This document shows, one piece after another, positions 47,100 to 56,635 of a stretch of DNA of 64,000 bases. The notes beneath the pieces were generated by a model. That model saw only the letters and a program-made list of their open reading frames with translations. It had not been told where the DNA came from and ran no database searches. Source of the DNA: Adiantum capillus-veneris (lineage: Eukaryota; Streptophyta; Polypodiopsida; Polypodiales; Pteridaceae); assembly GCA_014529385.2 (NCBI GenBank), contig CM043947.1, forward strand, positions 123,268,891-123,332,890, read 5' to 3'. Position 1 is the first letter of the stretch; each line of letters begins with the position of its first letter. A program made the translations under genes and the position numbers.

Positions 47100-47840
47100 A
47101 ACTAGTATCCATGAGTGGACTAAAGCAAGGCACTTTTTGAAGAGGGTTTAATTTGATCAAAGGAAAGTAGTGTTGTTGCTGGAACATCAACATCTGAAGG
47201 TGGATGGGAGTTGTGGAAGGATCTTTGCATGTATACAATGGACAATGATAGCAATGTAAGTGTTTTGCTTAGCTCACAACATGTTTGGGTGGTATTTGAC
47301 AAGATGATGAAGATACTACAGCTTGCAAGCACAACCAATGAGCAATGAGAAGAATTCCAAAATTTGGTGCTGGAGTTCACAAAGGCAGTCGTCATTGCAT
47401 AAAGTGAATCAAACATTATACACTATATGGTGAGTGCTTTCTATTCCGACTTGGTCTGTATTATGCTTTAGTTTTGATCATCAATGTGTTGTGGCTTTAT
47501 GGAAAGCACATCCTCTATGCCCATGGTGCATACTTATGAACATGTACGGTTCATTGGATTTTTGGGGCACGCACGGTATGAAGAAGTCACACTATTGTGC
47601 CAAGGGTATCTACTTCAAGAATACAAGACATGGAGGGGGTTTATTGTGCTCATGCTATCTTGAAGAAATTTCAGGTGGTTTTATCGTACCACCTTTGGAT
47701 GCAAAGTGTCAATTCAATGTGCAAGGTCATCGCGATTGGCAAAAGAAGCTCGTCGACTGCCCCATGTTTGTTCCTCAGAGTGTTAGAGATCCTCACAAGG
47801 TCTAGCATGGCATGCAGTGTGGCAAGCATCAAGAACTAGG
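47100..47840 (+). pseudogene. Transposase-like remnant (C-terminal half)
   Basis: Plus-strand pieces read GGWELWKDLCMYTMDNDSNV (near 47205) and HVWVVFDKMMKILQLA. After a GTGAGT-like donor at about 47429 comes MYGSLDFWGTHGMKKSHYCA with IYFKNTRHGGG (47540-47640). The GSL...G-K-K...YF-x-x-T-x-H-x-G pattern recalls the C-terminal part of the same uncharacterised transposase-like family as 19.6-20.6 kb. Stops present. Identification is from memory of motif pattern only. Confidence 0.3.
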
Positions 47841-48152
47841 GTGAGAAAATTTTGGGCCAGGAGGAAGTAGATGTATTTAGAATCTCATAATGGAAAATCC
47901 ATTGCACTTGGATGCACATGTTACCCCAGTACTTTGAGCATTACATCATATTTTCTTCTGTCATAACCCTCTTTTTTTTTGGATTTAGTGTTTTCATTGT
48001 TTGATTGTTTATATGCAATTTTACAAGTAGACGTTTTGCTTAGTGTGTTTGAATAATTCTCTAATTTCATGTGGTTTTGTAATTCAAAATATTATTTTCT
48101 CATGATTTTAGCGGCTCTTTTCCACCATGTAAATCCACGCTTATATGGCCAC

Positions 48153-48163
48153 TCTATATAAAG
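48153..48163 (+). promoter_or_regulatory. TATA box of H3-like gene
   Basis: TCTATATAAAG lies about 90 bp before the ATG at 48253, with a C/A-rich ATG-free leader between. Spacing fits a transcription start near 48185. Confidence 0.6.
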
Positions 48164-48252
48164 AGGGAAAACCCCCCCTTCACAAACACATAACACTCTC
48201 TATCTCACCAAACACCACAAGCTTTAAGAATCCCCCCAAACGCACTTTGTAG

Positions 48253-48930
48253 ATGGCAAGGACAAAACAAAATGCAAAGAAGAATCCAATGAGGTGCGCA
48301 GAAGGGAAAAGGTGTGTGAAAATTGGTAACCAAAAGAGCTAGCTGACTCGGAAGTCATAGAGACGAACAGGTTTGATGAGCATCCACCGTGGGAAGGGGA
48401 GGAAATCCCTGTGACTCATAGGGTGGGCGGAAAGGCGATGTCAGGTCATATGGGCGCGATGGCATTTGGCCCAGGTCACCAAACTATGGTCGGCAAGTCA
48501 CTGCCCAAGGGAATGGGTGCCATGCCTTCTAATCAACCCAACAATGATGAGCAAAGTAGTGATGATGAATATGATGATCCAGATGAAGATTCCCCGAGGC
48601 ACCTCCCAAGCACCATGGCAAGTCCAAATTCTATAGGAGACTCGCCGCAAAGAGCACAGGCACAAGGAGCTCAGAGTCCCCCACAAGGTCGACCTTAAAG
48701 AGCACAATGGTTTTGTCGAGCATTTGCTAAAATCTAGCATTACTAAAGATAGCAGACCTGCTTATCAAGAAAGCACCATTTGCACGAACATGTAAGGAAG
48801 TGCTACGAAGCTACAACACAAAGCTTTGGATGTTTGCAATCGCCCTCGAATCAATTCAAGAGGGTGCAGAGGCTCATTTGGTCAGTATCTTTGAGGGCAC
48901 GTTGTCGTGCCGCTTTGCGCGCACGGGGTG
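48253..48930 (+). pseudogene. Divergent histone H3-like gene, frame-broken
   Basis: Starts MARTKQNAKKNPMR, matching the near-invariant H3 tail start MARTKQTARKS, and stops after 29 codons. A second frame (48330-48698) holds a long Gly/Met/Pro tail with an acidic run (SSDDEYDDPDED) and ends GRP. A third frame resumes as STMVLSSI, then DLLIKKAPFARTCKEVLRSY and QEGAEAHLVSIFEGTLSC. This aligns without gaps to the H3 alpha-1 to alpha-2 region (LLIRKLPFQRLVREIAQDF, LQEAAEAYLVGLFEDTNLC) at about 40 percent identity by eye. The alpha-3/C-terminal part is missing or frame-shifted at the LTR-A junction. Normal H3 is 136 aa; this has a much longer tail. Wild-type nucleosome function is unlikely. Confidence 0.72.
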
Positions 48931-50123
48931 AAAGACAATAATCTGCCTGTATTTTCAAGGTTTTGCCAAACTGATAATTTGGGGCCAGTTTTTGCCATGA
49001 TATTAGGAGATGATTGGAATGTATGCATTATGTGGGTTTTGTAGACTAAAAGTTATTCAAAGTGAACCAATTGGGCTGACAAGTGAAGATTTATTGAAGG
49101 GCTCTCTTTCTGTTTAAAAATATAGAGCTTGAAGTGTTAAAGAAGCAGGTCTAGACGGATCGTCAAACGGAGCTACGGAGCCCAAGAAATTGAAGTTTGA
49201 AGGTGCAGTGCATTGCAACTGCTTGCCGAGCAGGGCATCTAGGGACAAGTGGCCCAAGTGGTTGTGAGTGTATAGATGCATAGTGCTTGAGTTATGGAGC
49301 ATGCTCATCTTTTCATGCAGATCAAAGCCACAGATTGCAAGCTATGACCATCTGAAGTTTTTCCAGGGTCGGGTTGGTGTCCACTTGACCACATGGGGAT
49401 TCGTGCCATCTGGTGTTTTTTGGGCCTATATAGAGTTTGAGAAGGTACTATGTGGTGTATGGAGCTAGCTGGAGTGCATTGCTTGTCAAACGAAGCTTGG
49501 AGCAGAAAGATATAGCAGTTGGAGTTTGGGGTGCAGTTGTTCATGATTGATTTCAGATTAAATCTAGCTTTTTTGTGGCCTTGATTCGAGGTCTCGAGGA
49601 ATCTTGCAATGCGACAAGGACCGAGAACTTTTGAGTCGGCAGAGTGAAATCTCAGCCGGGTTTTGCGGCTCGACAATCGGATCACTTGGTGATAATGAGC
49701 AGGTAGTGCAAGCTGGGAAGCAAAAATGGGTTTACTTCATAAAATGGGTTTTTTTTTTCTAAAAAAGGGAAAGCTTGGGAGGTAGCCTCACGAGGGGGCT
49801 CCACGTGTCAGCCTATATCCCATATGTGCAAATGGAGGCTCGGACCGAATGGGATAAGCGCTAGCCCCTGTAGCCCAATGGGGTATCCAAATGAAGTGGG
49901 GAGGTCCCCCTTAGTGTTGGCGATGGCGGACATAGTGTGCCTCTATTTTGGTGCTGCGAGGTGGCGCCCGGGGGCTGAAGCCCGACAGTTTTGGCTGCAG
50001 CAGTGGCGTGCTGCCACAATCGATGGTTCTTGCTGGCGGTGCGGTGATGGTAAGGATGTTGATGTGGCGCCCGTAAGGTCTCGGTTCCCATGCCGTTGGG
50101 GCCCCAATTTTTGAAGAGAACAC

Positions 50124-50156
50124 CCTCACCCACTAGCAATATTGCTAGTGGTGAGG
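50124..50156. repeat. Palindrome in LTR-A copy i
   Basis: Perfect core CACTAGCAATATTGCTAGTG (50131-50150), extended by CCTCAC on the left and GTGAGG on the right with one bulged C. Homologous to 15784-15803 but with paired changes. Confidence 0.88.
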
Positions 50157-50453
50157 TGAAGGGATAGATCCCACGGCATTAGATAGGGCAAGATAGAGGG
50201 GCAGTTCGGCCAGTCGAGAGAAAGAGACGGGGAGGAATCTCAAAGGTGTTCAAAGGTATGTCAAAGGGCAAGCGCAAGAGGTGAGCGGGCGGACAAAGTA
50301 CCAAGAGGTGTGCACCATGCAATAGTTGCCAAAAGGAAAGTATGCCAAGTGCTAGCAAAGCAACAAAAAATGCTAAAAGGGTCTCAATTTGATGGCACAA
50401 GCTGAGAAAGCTCCATTTTTTTTCTTCTTTGGAGACATAGACCTCTATAAAAG

Positions 50454-50463
50454 GTATATTTTC
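50454..50463 (+). promoter_or_regulatory. TATA box of LTR-A copy i
   Basis: TCTATAAAAG, at the equivalent position to 15528-15537 in copy ii. Confidence 0.65.
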
Positions 50464-50946
50464 CACTTAACAGGGGTTGTGGGCTCTTTTGGGGAGGGTC
50501 AATTTTTTAAGATTATTGGGAGGGCTTTTGGGAAACCGGCTAGAGTGGTGGGGGAGTTCTTCTGCTTGAGCACAATTGGAGAAGACAAGGGAAAGGCGAA
50601 GAGGAGCGTCCAGAGCACAAAGAAACTGGATGGTGGGAGATCTTCAAGAAGAATTCTGAGGTGAGCGTTGCAATTCAAAAGGCATACCAAGCAGGCGTAT
50701 GCAATAGGATTGTAAAAGAGAAGACAGAAATCTTACAATGTATTTGCTATTGGCATCTCTTGAGTTTGGAAGATTTGTTTCTTCATCGTATCAATAATAT
50801 TGTTCTTATTTGCAGTCGTCTCTCTTAAACTCTCTTGAATCATCAGTATTATGTGTATAAACTATTAATTACATCTATTTGCACTTAGTTATCCTATTTT
50901 GAGCACCTGCTAAGCTCCTGCCTATAGCCAAAGGCCTAGTGCTTTC

Positions 50947-52082
50947 CTGGTCAACCCTGGAGAATTGCGCACTCCGACAATGTTCTTATGTGCTATCCAT
51001 GCGAAGCATGTAGCAATCATGGCCAAGGACATGCAACTTGCACCTCCCTAAGACATGAGTGATACCCTCTAATGTCAAAGCCTCTTGTTGTAACTAATTG
51101 TTGTATTGGAATCAAGTTTTCTTTGGAACCCATGTACTGGATTCTAGTTTTCTTGGGAACTCAATGTACTTGCACTTTGCGGAAAATACAATCACGGCTC
51201 CTTTTGTCGCTATATGTAAACTTAATGTCCACATTTTAAGTATATGTTTGTCTACATTTATTTTGTTAAATGGTTGAAGGTGAGAGATAATCAACTGTGC
51301 AAAAGGTTTTCCATATGGCAAGCATAGCTTAGATGATGGAAACTAAGGCCAAAAAAAAAAATCTTAACTAGCTTGAAATTTTCCATTAGGTATAAAATTT
51401 GCTCTACATTTTCCACAATATGGAAATATTGACCAAATTGGTTGTGTCCACAAGGCAGTGAGATTTGGCAAGACAACAAGCTTATAGGGCATTTTCTCAC
51501 TGCCTTGTGGACACATCCAATTTGGCCTAACTTGCGACATTCATGACACCTCTTATACAAAAATGTAATTTATATGTCATTTTTGGACAATCTGTTTTCA
51601 ATGTACAAAATCAACATTCAAATAGTTAATACATATTACAAATGGGTAGAATTTTCACAGATTACCTTGTCACTGAACATGATCAAATAAGTAAATTGAA
51701 CTTTGCAAAAGATCATGGACAAGAGAGATAATTTTCATTTAAATAGTTTGTACATCCAGCTTAACTATCTTTTGATAAGAGGCATTTTGTGATCTCTCTA
51801 TTACATTCTATATCATTGAATAGAATGGTTGTATGCATATAAGCAGTTATCGCTTGGGCACTGTCAACCCCCTAGGCTTGACAAAGTGCTATGTGTGTCA
51901 TTATCACTTTTCCGCAAAAAAACCAATGCCAAAAGTAGCAATTGCAAGTGATTTTTCCACTAGAATAATTACATGGACTATTTGAGGGATGGTGGCTAAG
52001 CATAGGAGTTTACTTGTGGCCTTAAGCACCCACAACACAAAATGGCTGTTGGGGGGGAAATCCTTGTATATGATGTACACGT
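50947..52082. other. Spacer with a strong 96-nt foldback
   Basis: No gene. 51431-51526 forms a hairpin: 51433-51463 pairs with 51495-51525 with one mismatch in 31 and a 31-nt loop. The arm includes GTGTCCACAAGGCAGTGAGA. The rest is AT-rich. Confidence 0.8.
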
Positions 52083-52712
52083 TGTCGTGCCGTGGCACGT
52101 GCATGGTGGGAACGGAAGCTAAGCCCTACAATATTATGGATTTTATGTGTATACCTTAAGTATGCATAAGTATATGCATTTTCTATTTAGCATGCAAAAA
52201 GCTAGTCGAAGTCTGATGTGTCACTCTTGTTGGGAATGGGTTTCGATCCTGGGCTTCTTTGTGAACGTCTTCTTGGAGCCATGATAAAATGAGCCTCTAA
52301 AACTTACCTCCTATCTATTAGGCATCCTAGGTGGCATATGACATGTATAGCATGGCCAAAAGTGGCCTTAGTCATAGTATACCCCATGAGGTGTCATTCT
52401 ACACATAGTAGGTGCACTTTGGAGTGATTATGGACCTAGAAAAATACCTTAGAAAAGTGGTTACGAGTTTGTTTGATGTCATTCATGATCTATGCCAAGC
52501 TCTCTCTCAATTATTCTTAAAGAGAAAGATCTAGAAGAACCTCTAGATATTTATTGAAGAGAAAGATCTAGAAGAACCTCTAGATATTTCTTAATGAGAA
52601 AGATCTAGAAACTTTGAAGATAATTTCAAGATAGTTTTGAAAAGGGAAACACTTGTCACACAAATCCCTTAGATATTTCTAAGAAAATATCTTCTTCAAG
52701 AAGCAACCTCAC

Positions 52713-52722
52713 CTATAAATAG
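52713..52722 (+). promoter_or_regulatory. TATA box, Gypsy-2 first LTR
   Basis: CTATAAATAG, repeated at 62429-62438 in the second LTR. Confidence 0.72.
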
Positions 52723-52942
52723 AGCCTCTTGCTCCTCACTTGGGCATCAAGCAATCAAGCGCTCAAGCAATCCCCATAATCATGCCACTCTATCAAGCCA
52801 TCACCCAACCTCCTAGCCATCTCCGTGAGGAAAACTTTCTCTCAATTTCATCCCAACACATCTTGAGCTTGCTAGTTCATGCCTCGAGCCTTCTATCTCC
52901 TCACTTGTAATACTTATACAGTCTATGTAACCTTCTTTCATC

Positions 52943-52948
52943 AATAAA
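52943..52948 (+). terminator. Poly(A) signal, Gypsy-2 first LTR
   Basis: AATAAA about 220 bp after the TATA box; equivalent at 62671-62676. Fits the end of the R region. Confidence 0.5.
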
Positions 52949-53141
52949 GACGTGTTGTTGGTGGCTTGCAAATGGTGTTTGGGACTACTACGCATCATCT
53001 ACTTCATCAAGTTGGCTACAATATCACAATTCTTGAGGTGTGCTTCACTTCTTTGGATTAAGCTTGTGTGGGTCTTTGTGTGTTGATTGTCTCTCTTATC
53101 TCTTTCCTCCATTGTTTGGACTGCTTTCTGAGATTTCTTAG

Positions 53142-53363
53142 ATGAATAACTCCGATGGTGTAACTTTTCAACCCTTTCACTTCGTGCAACATATTAGAAT
53201 CAAAGTTTGTATTAGTAGCGGTAAAATCCACTTCCAACAGAGAATTGTGTTACTCTTTGGGCCGGAAAGACTGCAAGAAATTCTTCTTTCTCCACGTCCT
53301 CTTATTTTTCCACTACTAGACTACTCGAATTCTTTGGATGTGCACATATTTATTCTCCTCTAG
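53142..53363 (+). CDS. Small leader ORF a in Gypsy-2 LTR
   Basis: A 73-aa frame, MNNSDGVTFQPFHFVQHIRI..., in the U5/leader region, identical in the second LTR (62870-63091). It is homologous to the next small ORF: shared pattern I-x-IxxSxGKIHFQ-x-RI-x-x-LFG-x-x-RL and a hydrophobic DVHIFILL end. Function unknown; no confident fold. It may be a translated leader ORF or a captured, duplicated small domain. Confidence 0.4.
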   Translation: MNNSDGVTFQPFHFVQHIRIKVCISSGKIHFQQRIVLLFGPERLQEILLSPRPLIFPLLDYSNSLDVHIFILL

Positions 53364-53392
53364 GGGTTGAGTCTTGCTTTCTTAATATTACT

Positions 53393-53605
53393 ATGAACCA
53401 AGAAGACTTGTATACACGGCTCATTCCTATCGCTAGGCAAAATATCTACATCTTTGTAAGCACTAAGTAACAGTTTCAAAGAACCATTCGTAGTCTATTT
53501 GGAGCACAACGACTTGCTGTTATAAATGCATCAGTGAACCCTTTCATCTTACCTTTGATTAGATACGATCAAAGCATTGATGTTTTTATCTTTGTTTTGT
53601 TTTTA
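53393..53605 (+). pseudogene. Small leader ORF b, stopped in first LTR
   Basis: Paralogue of ORF a, 30 bp downstream (MNQEDLYTRLIPIARQNIYI...). In this LTR codon 26 is TAA (53468-53470). In the second LTR (63121-63333) the codon is TTA and the 70-aa frame is open. Confidence 0.45.
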
Positions 53606-53783
53606 GGGTTTCACATGTACGTATGTGTGTGTCTGCATGTGAGATTTCAATGGCTACACACAATGTACTTGCTACAAACACTAAGCTTGCTTAAGTGAAA
53701 AGCTACACAGTCTCCCCACAAACCCTCACAGCTAGAGGCCCGACGCCTTCCTGGCAAGACCGCCAACTCTTTGACACACTTTT

Positions 53784-53802
53784 TGGTGAACCCGACGTGA
53801 AG
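53784..53802 (+). other. Candidate primer site of Gypsy-2
   Basis: TGGTGAACCCGACGTGAAG, five bases after the proposed LTR end. TGG at the start fits pairing to a tRNA CCA end; the tRNA is not identified. The same motif occurs at 63512-63530. Confidence 0.5.
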
Positions 53803-53845
53803 ATTTTCAGGGTGAGTTAGTGGGGATCTGCAAGCTACTTCAACC

Positions 53846-55069
53846 ATGGGTGATCATCATCTGTAGGAGCAAGGTATGCCTTTTGATTCCGCTACAATGC
53901 AAATGTTTCAAGAATTTTCCTTGTTTATGCAACAACAACATGCTACAGAAAGATGAGAAGTGTCAGCAACCAAAGCTATTCAAGTAGTGGTGCACAAAAT
54001 GGATCAGTTTAATGGGAAAGATGTGACAAAGTATCTTCGTGGCTATGTAAAGGAGATGGAGTTGCATCGTGTGCCAGAAGATGAGATGCTCCAAAGCTTT
54101 GATCTTGTTGTGACTCCTGAGATTAGAGAGCATGTGAGAGGAATTAGGAATGAGCATGGAAGAAATTGGGAGGAGTTCAAGCTAGTGATGAAGGAGGACT
54201 ATTTCATGGAGGACTCTGAGAGAGTAACAAAGAGAACTTTCCTGAAGTGGGTAGCCAAGCCGAAGGAGGGGCTCTGTCCAACAGAGCTACTCCGGGAGTT
54301 TGAGCGACGATATGCTCAACTCACAAGGATAGAGAAGGCCACACTTGACTCAAAAAAGACAGAGATCTTCTTACAAGCAACAGGAAAGGAGCTCCACGAG
54401 CAATTGGAGCTACTTCTTGAGGACAAAGATTTTGAGCAGAGACTGAAGACAGATTGGAACGAAGTAGAAGTTGTTGTTTCATTACTTGCCAAGCGCCAAA
54501 GGAGACGAGATAAGATGGTTGTTGGTAGTGCACCATCTACCTTCACAGCTTCTAAAAAGATGGTAAATCCTTCTTCCTTTATACTTCAAAAAGTTGATGA
54601 TGCTGTAATAGATAAACTTATGAGGGATTTAAAAGTATAACTCACAAAGCTTGAAGAGAAGGGGCAACCATTTGCACCATCTTCAAGGAAAAAACAACAA
54701 CCTAAAGAAGGTTTTGTTCATAGATGCATATGGTGTGACAGCACAGAGCATGCTAGGAGAGAATATGACAGTTTCAGTGAAGCTTTGAGAAAAGATCTTG
54801 TCTTCTTCAAGGATGGGAAGATTCACTTAAGGGAGACAGGTTTACCCTTAAGGACTAACTTTGGGAAAGGAGGAATGCAGAGTCTGGTAGAGGATATGGC
54901 CACTACTCATGCCATCTCTGCATCTGATGCATCTACTTATACAGTCAAGATTGAACCATTGAGGAGTTTTGAAGAAAATGGTAAGTTGTGGCCAAGTGCT
55001 ATGGAGCTAGCAAGGAAAGGAAAGCTTCAAGAGAAGTCCTACATGAAGCACGTGACTGTATTCGTCTAG
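53846..55069 (+). pseudogene. Gypsy-2 gag
   Basis: One frame from AACCATGG (53846) with stops at 53864, 53954, 54638 and 55067. Capsid is readable: FNGKDVTKYLRGYVKEMELH, TPEIREHVRGIRNEHGRNWE, LLREFERRYAQLTRIEKATL. A zinc knuckle near 54725 reads CIWCDSTEHARREY: the fourth ligand Cys is Tyr, so zinc binding is probably lost. The first 270 bp recur at 63573-63845. Gag would form the particle shell and bind RNA. Confidence 0.85.
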
Positions 55070-55104
55070 AAACAGGATGGAATGATCCTGTGGAATCCTT
55101 GTAA

Positions 55105-56162
55105 TTGCATTCCTATATTGCAAAATGTCAAAACAACGAAGTTTTTGTGGAAGAAAAGCGCAGGCGAGAGAGTGGTGACGAAGGAACTTCAAAAAGAGTT
55201 ACTAGAAGAAGCGATACAATACCTCCTCGAGCGCCTCCAACACAAGAAGCACCCCCACCTGAAGTGATTATGGAAGAATGTACAACTGGGAGGAAAAAGG
55301 ATTCATCAAAAGATAAGCCTAAAACTCCAACTTATAAGTTACAGTCTGATATTGAGGCTGCTACAGACTTAAAGAAAGGTCTAGAAGAAGAATTTTGAAT
55401 AGCAAAATAGAGTTTACCTTGGGAGAAGTCCTTGGCATAGCCAAGCGTGAGTGGCAAACTCTTGTTTACACCACTCGCCCGCAATCAGAAGGAGAAAGCT
55501 TAAAGACACAGGTAATACAGGTGGAAGACATAGAGCATGATGACGATATCGTAGGGTGCTACCATTCTTCTGGAAGAACAAAGCAAGTACAATTTTCAAA
55601 TGGAGATGAGGAGTACGAAGCCATTCCAAGAAGTCACTTTTCCAGGAATCATTGGGCAAGAGCTATGACAGAGACAATGGTCAAGGTGGGTGATCTTGAA
55701 GAGCCATTTGTTGCCTTAATTGAACATGGTTCAGAAATAAACATAATGTCAAAGAGCTTATTCAACAAGTGAAAATTACCAATGGACACAGATCATGGAT
55801 GGATGGTTAAGGTAGCAAACAATTCATCAGGCGAGTTATATGCAGCTTGTCCAAGTGTGAAAGTAACTATTGGAGATGTAAAGGAAGAGCAGAATTTCTT
55901 TGTACAAGACACATCTTCTTATGATCTCATCCTTGGACAACCCTACATTGTAGGGGTTAGGATGGAAACAAAGGTAATGGATGATGGTTCTGCTTATGCT
56001 AGGATAAGAAGTAAAGATGGAAAACATGCTGTTCAATTTCTCACTGTCTGTGTGAATCATGAAAGAAATCGTGACAGTCTCCGAGAGTGCCCATTGCCCA
56101 GGTTGAGTAAACAGTTTTATGATCATCGAGAGAGAATGGATTTTGGCCAGGTACCATTGTAG
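55105..56162 (+). pseudogene. Gypsy-2 protease region
   Basis: A linker (55105-55398) rich in Lys/Glu/Pro, then 55395-55772 with VGDLEEPFVALIEHGSEINI and, after one stop, 55782-56162 with SSYDLILGQPYIVGVRMETK. This is a retroviral-type aspartic protease. The expected catalytic Asp in the D-x-G box (about 55722-55724) is Glu, which should abolish activity. The flap and ILGQPY motif are intact. Confidence 0.8.
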
Positions 56163-56365
56163 AGAGGGATTACGATGGTACAAAAAGGGAAAGGTTCTCA
56201 CATAAGGAGGATTTATGTACAGGTTTTACAGGTCTAACAGAATATGGATATGTCTCTTTTCTAAAATGTGAGAACTTGAGTTGAGGTTCTCGCAAACATA
56301 TACATAGTCTACAAAAGGAGTGGAAAGAGCATGGTCTGCTAGGTAACAATGAAAACATAACAGGT

Positions 56366-56635
56366 ATGTTTGAGGATTTTTCTTTTGGGGACACATTACA
56401 GGATTTGCAGTCTATAGTAGATTATCCTTCACATGACCAAAATGAGATAGTGAAAGTGTGCTCACTTGAAATGTACAATGTGATTGAGGCATTTCAAAAT
56501 GAAAAAGAGGATAGAAAGCAAAAACATGAAGTAAAGGTGGACACCAAGTACAAGAATGTGGCAAAGAAGGTAAAACCAGTGGCACTTCCTTTGCCAAAGG
56601 ACTGCAAGGAAAAGCTAGTGAGTAGCGTTAAACAG
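56366..56635 (+). pseudogene. Gypsy-2 linker before RT, cut by insertion
   Basis: A frame ending KLVSSVKQ at the insertion point. The same frame resumes after 58651 with SSLQPSLRNPKGIGHRF, so the insertion separated one reading frame. Confidence 0.7.

Larger units (their letters stand above)
48903..50946 (+). repeat. LTR-A copy i (fullest copy)
   Basis: Starts TGTCGTGCCG, the same ten bases that open the Gypsy-2 LTRs. 48970-49690 matches 10154-10923 and 11998-12781; 49700-50946 matches 15010-16255, so this copy joins both halves. Contains a palindrome (50124-50156), TATA box (50454-50463) and ends before TGGTCAACCCTGG. No internal gag follows, and no second LTR was found, so it is a solo or truncated LTR. 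The left boundary overlaps the H3-like reading region. Confidence 0.68.
52083..53778 (+). repeat. Gypsy-2 first LTR
   Basis: Starts TGTCGTGCCG; end set at GACACA before the TGGTGAACCC motif, though it could extend some 35 bp to GATTTTCA. TATA box CTATAAATAG at 52713-52722, AATAAA at 52943-52948, giving an R region of about 200 bp. Two related small ORFs lie in U5. A repeat containing GATCTAGAAGAACCTCTAGA occurs twice at 52528-52600. Confidence 0.87.

Noticed and set aside
48731-48930. Plant CENH3 identity for the histone fold
   Set aside because: It aligns to canonical H3 without the extra loop-1 residue of CENH3, and the Trp near the loop is one position off the CENH3 Trp; H3-like is as far as the sequence supports.
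52813-52998. 61-aa minus-strand ORF conserved in both Gypsy-2 LTRs
   Set aside because: Conservation is explained by LTR identity; it lies antisense to the R/U5 region with no start context or motif.
53142-53363. PB1-like or ubiquitin-like domain in the leader ORFs
   Set aside because: The end (LLDYSNSLDVHIFILL) loosely recalls MEKK PB1 ends, but the middle does not fit and no key acidic or Lys motif is present.
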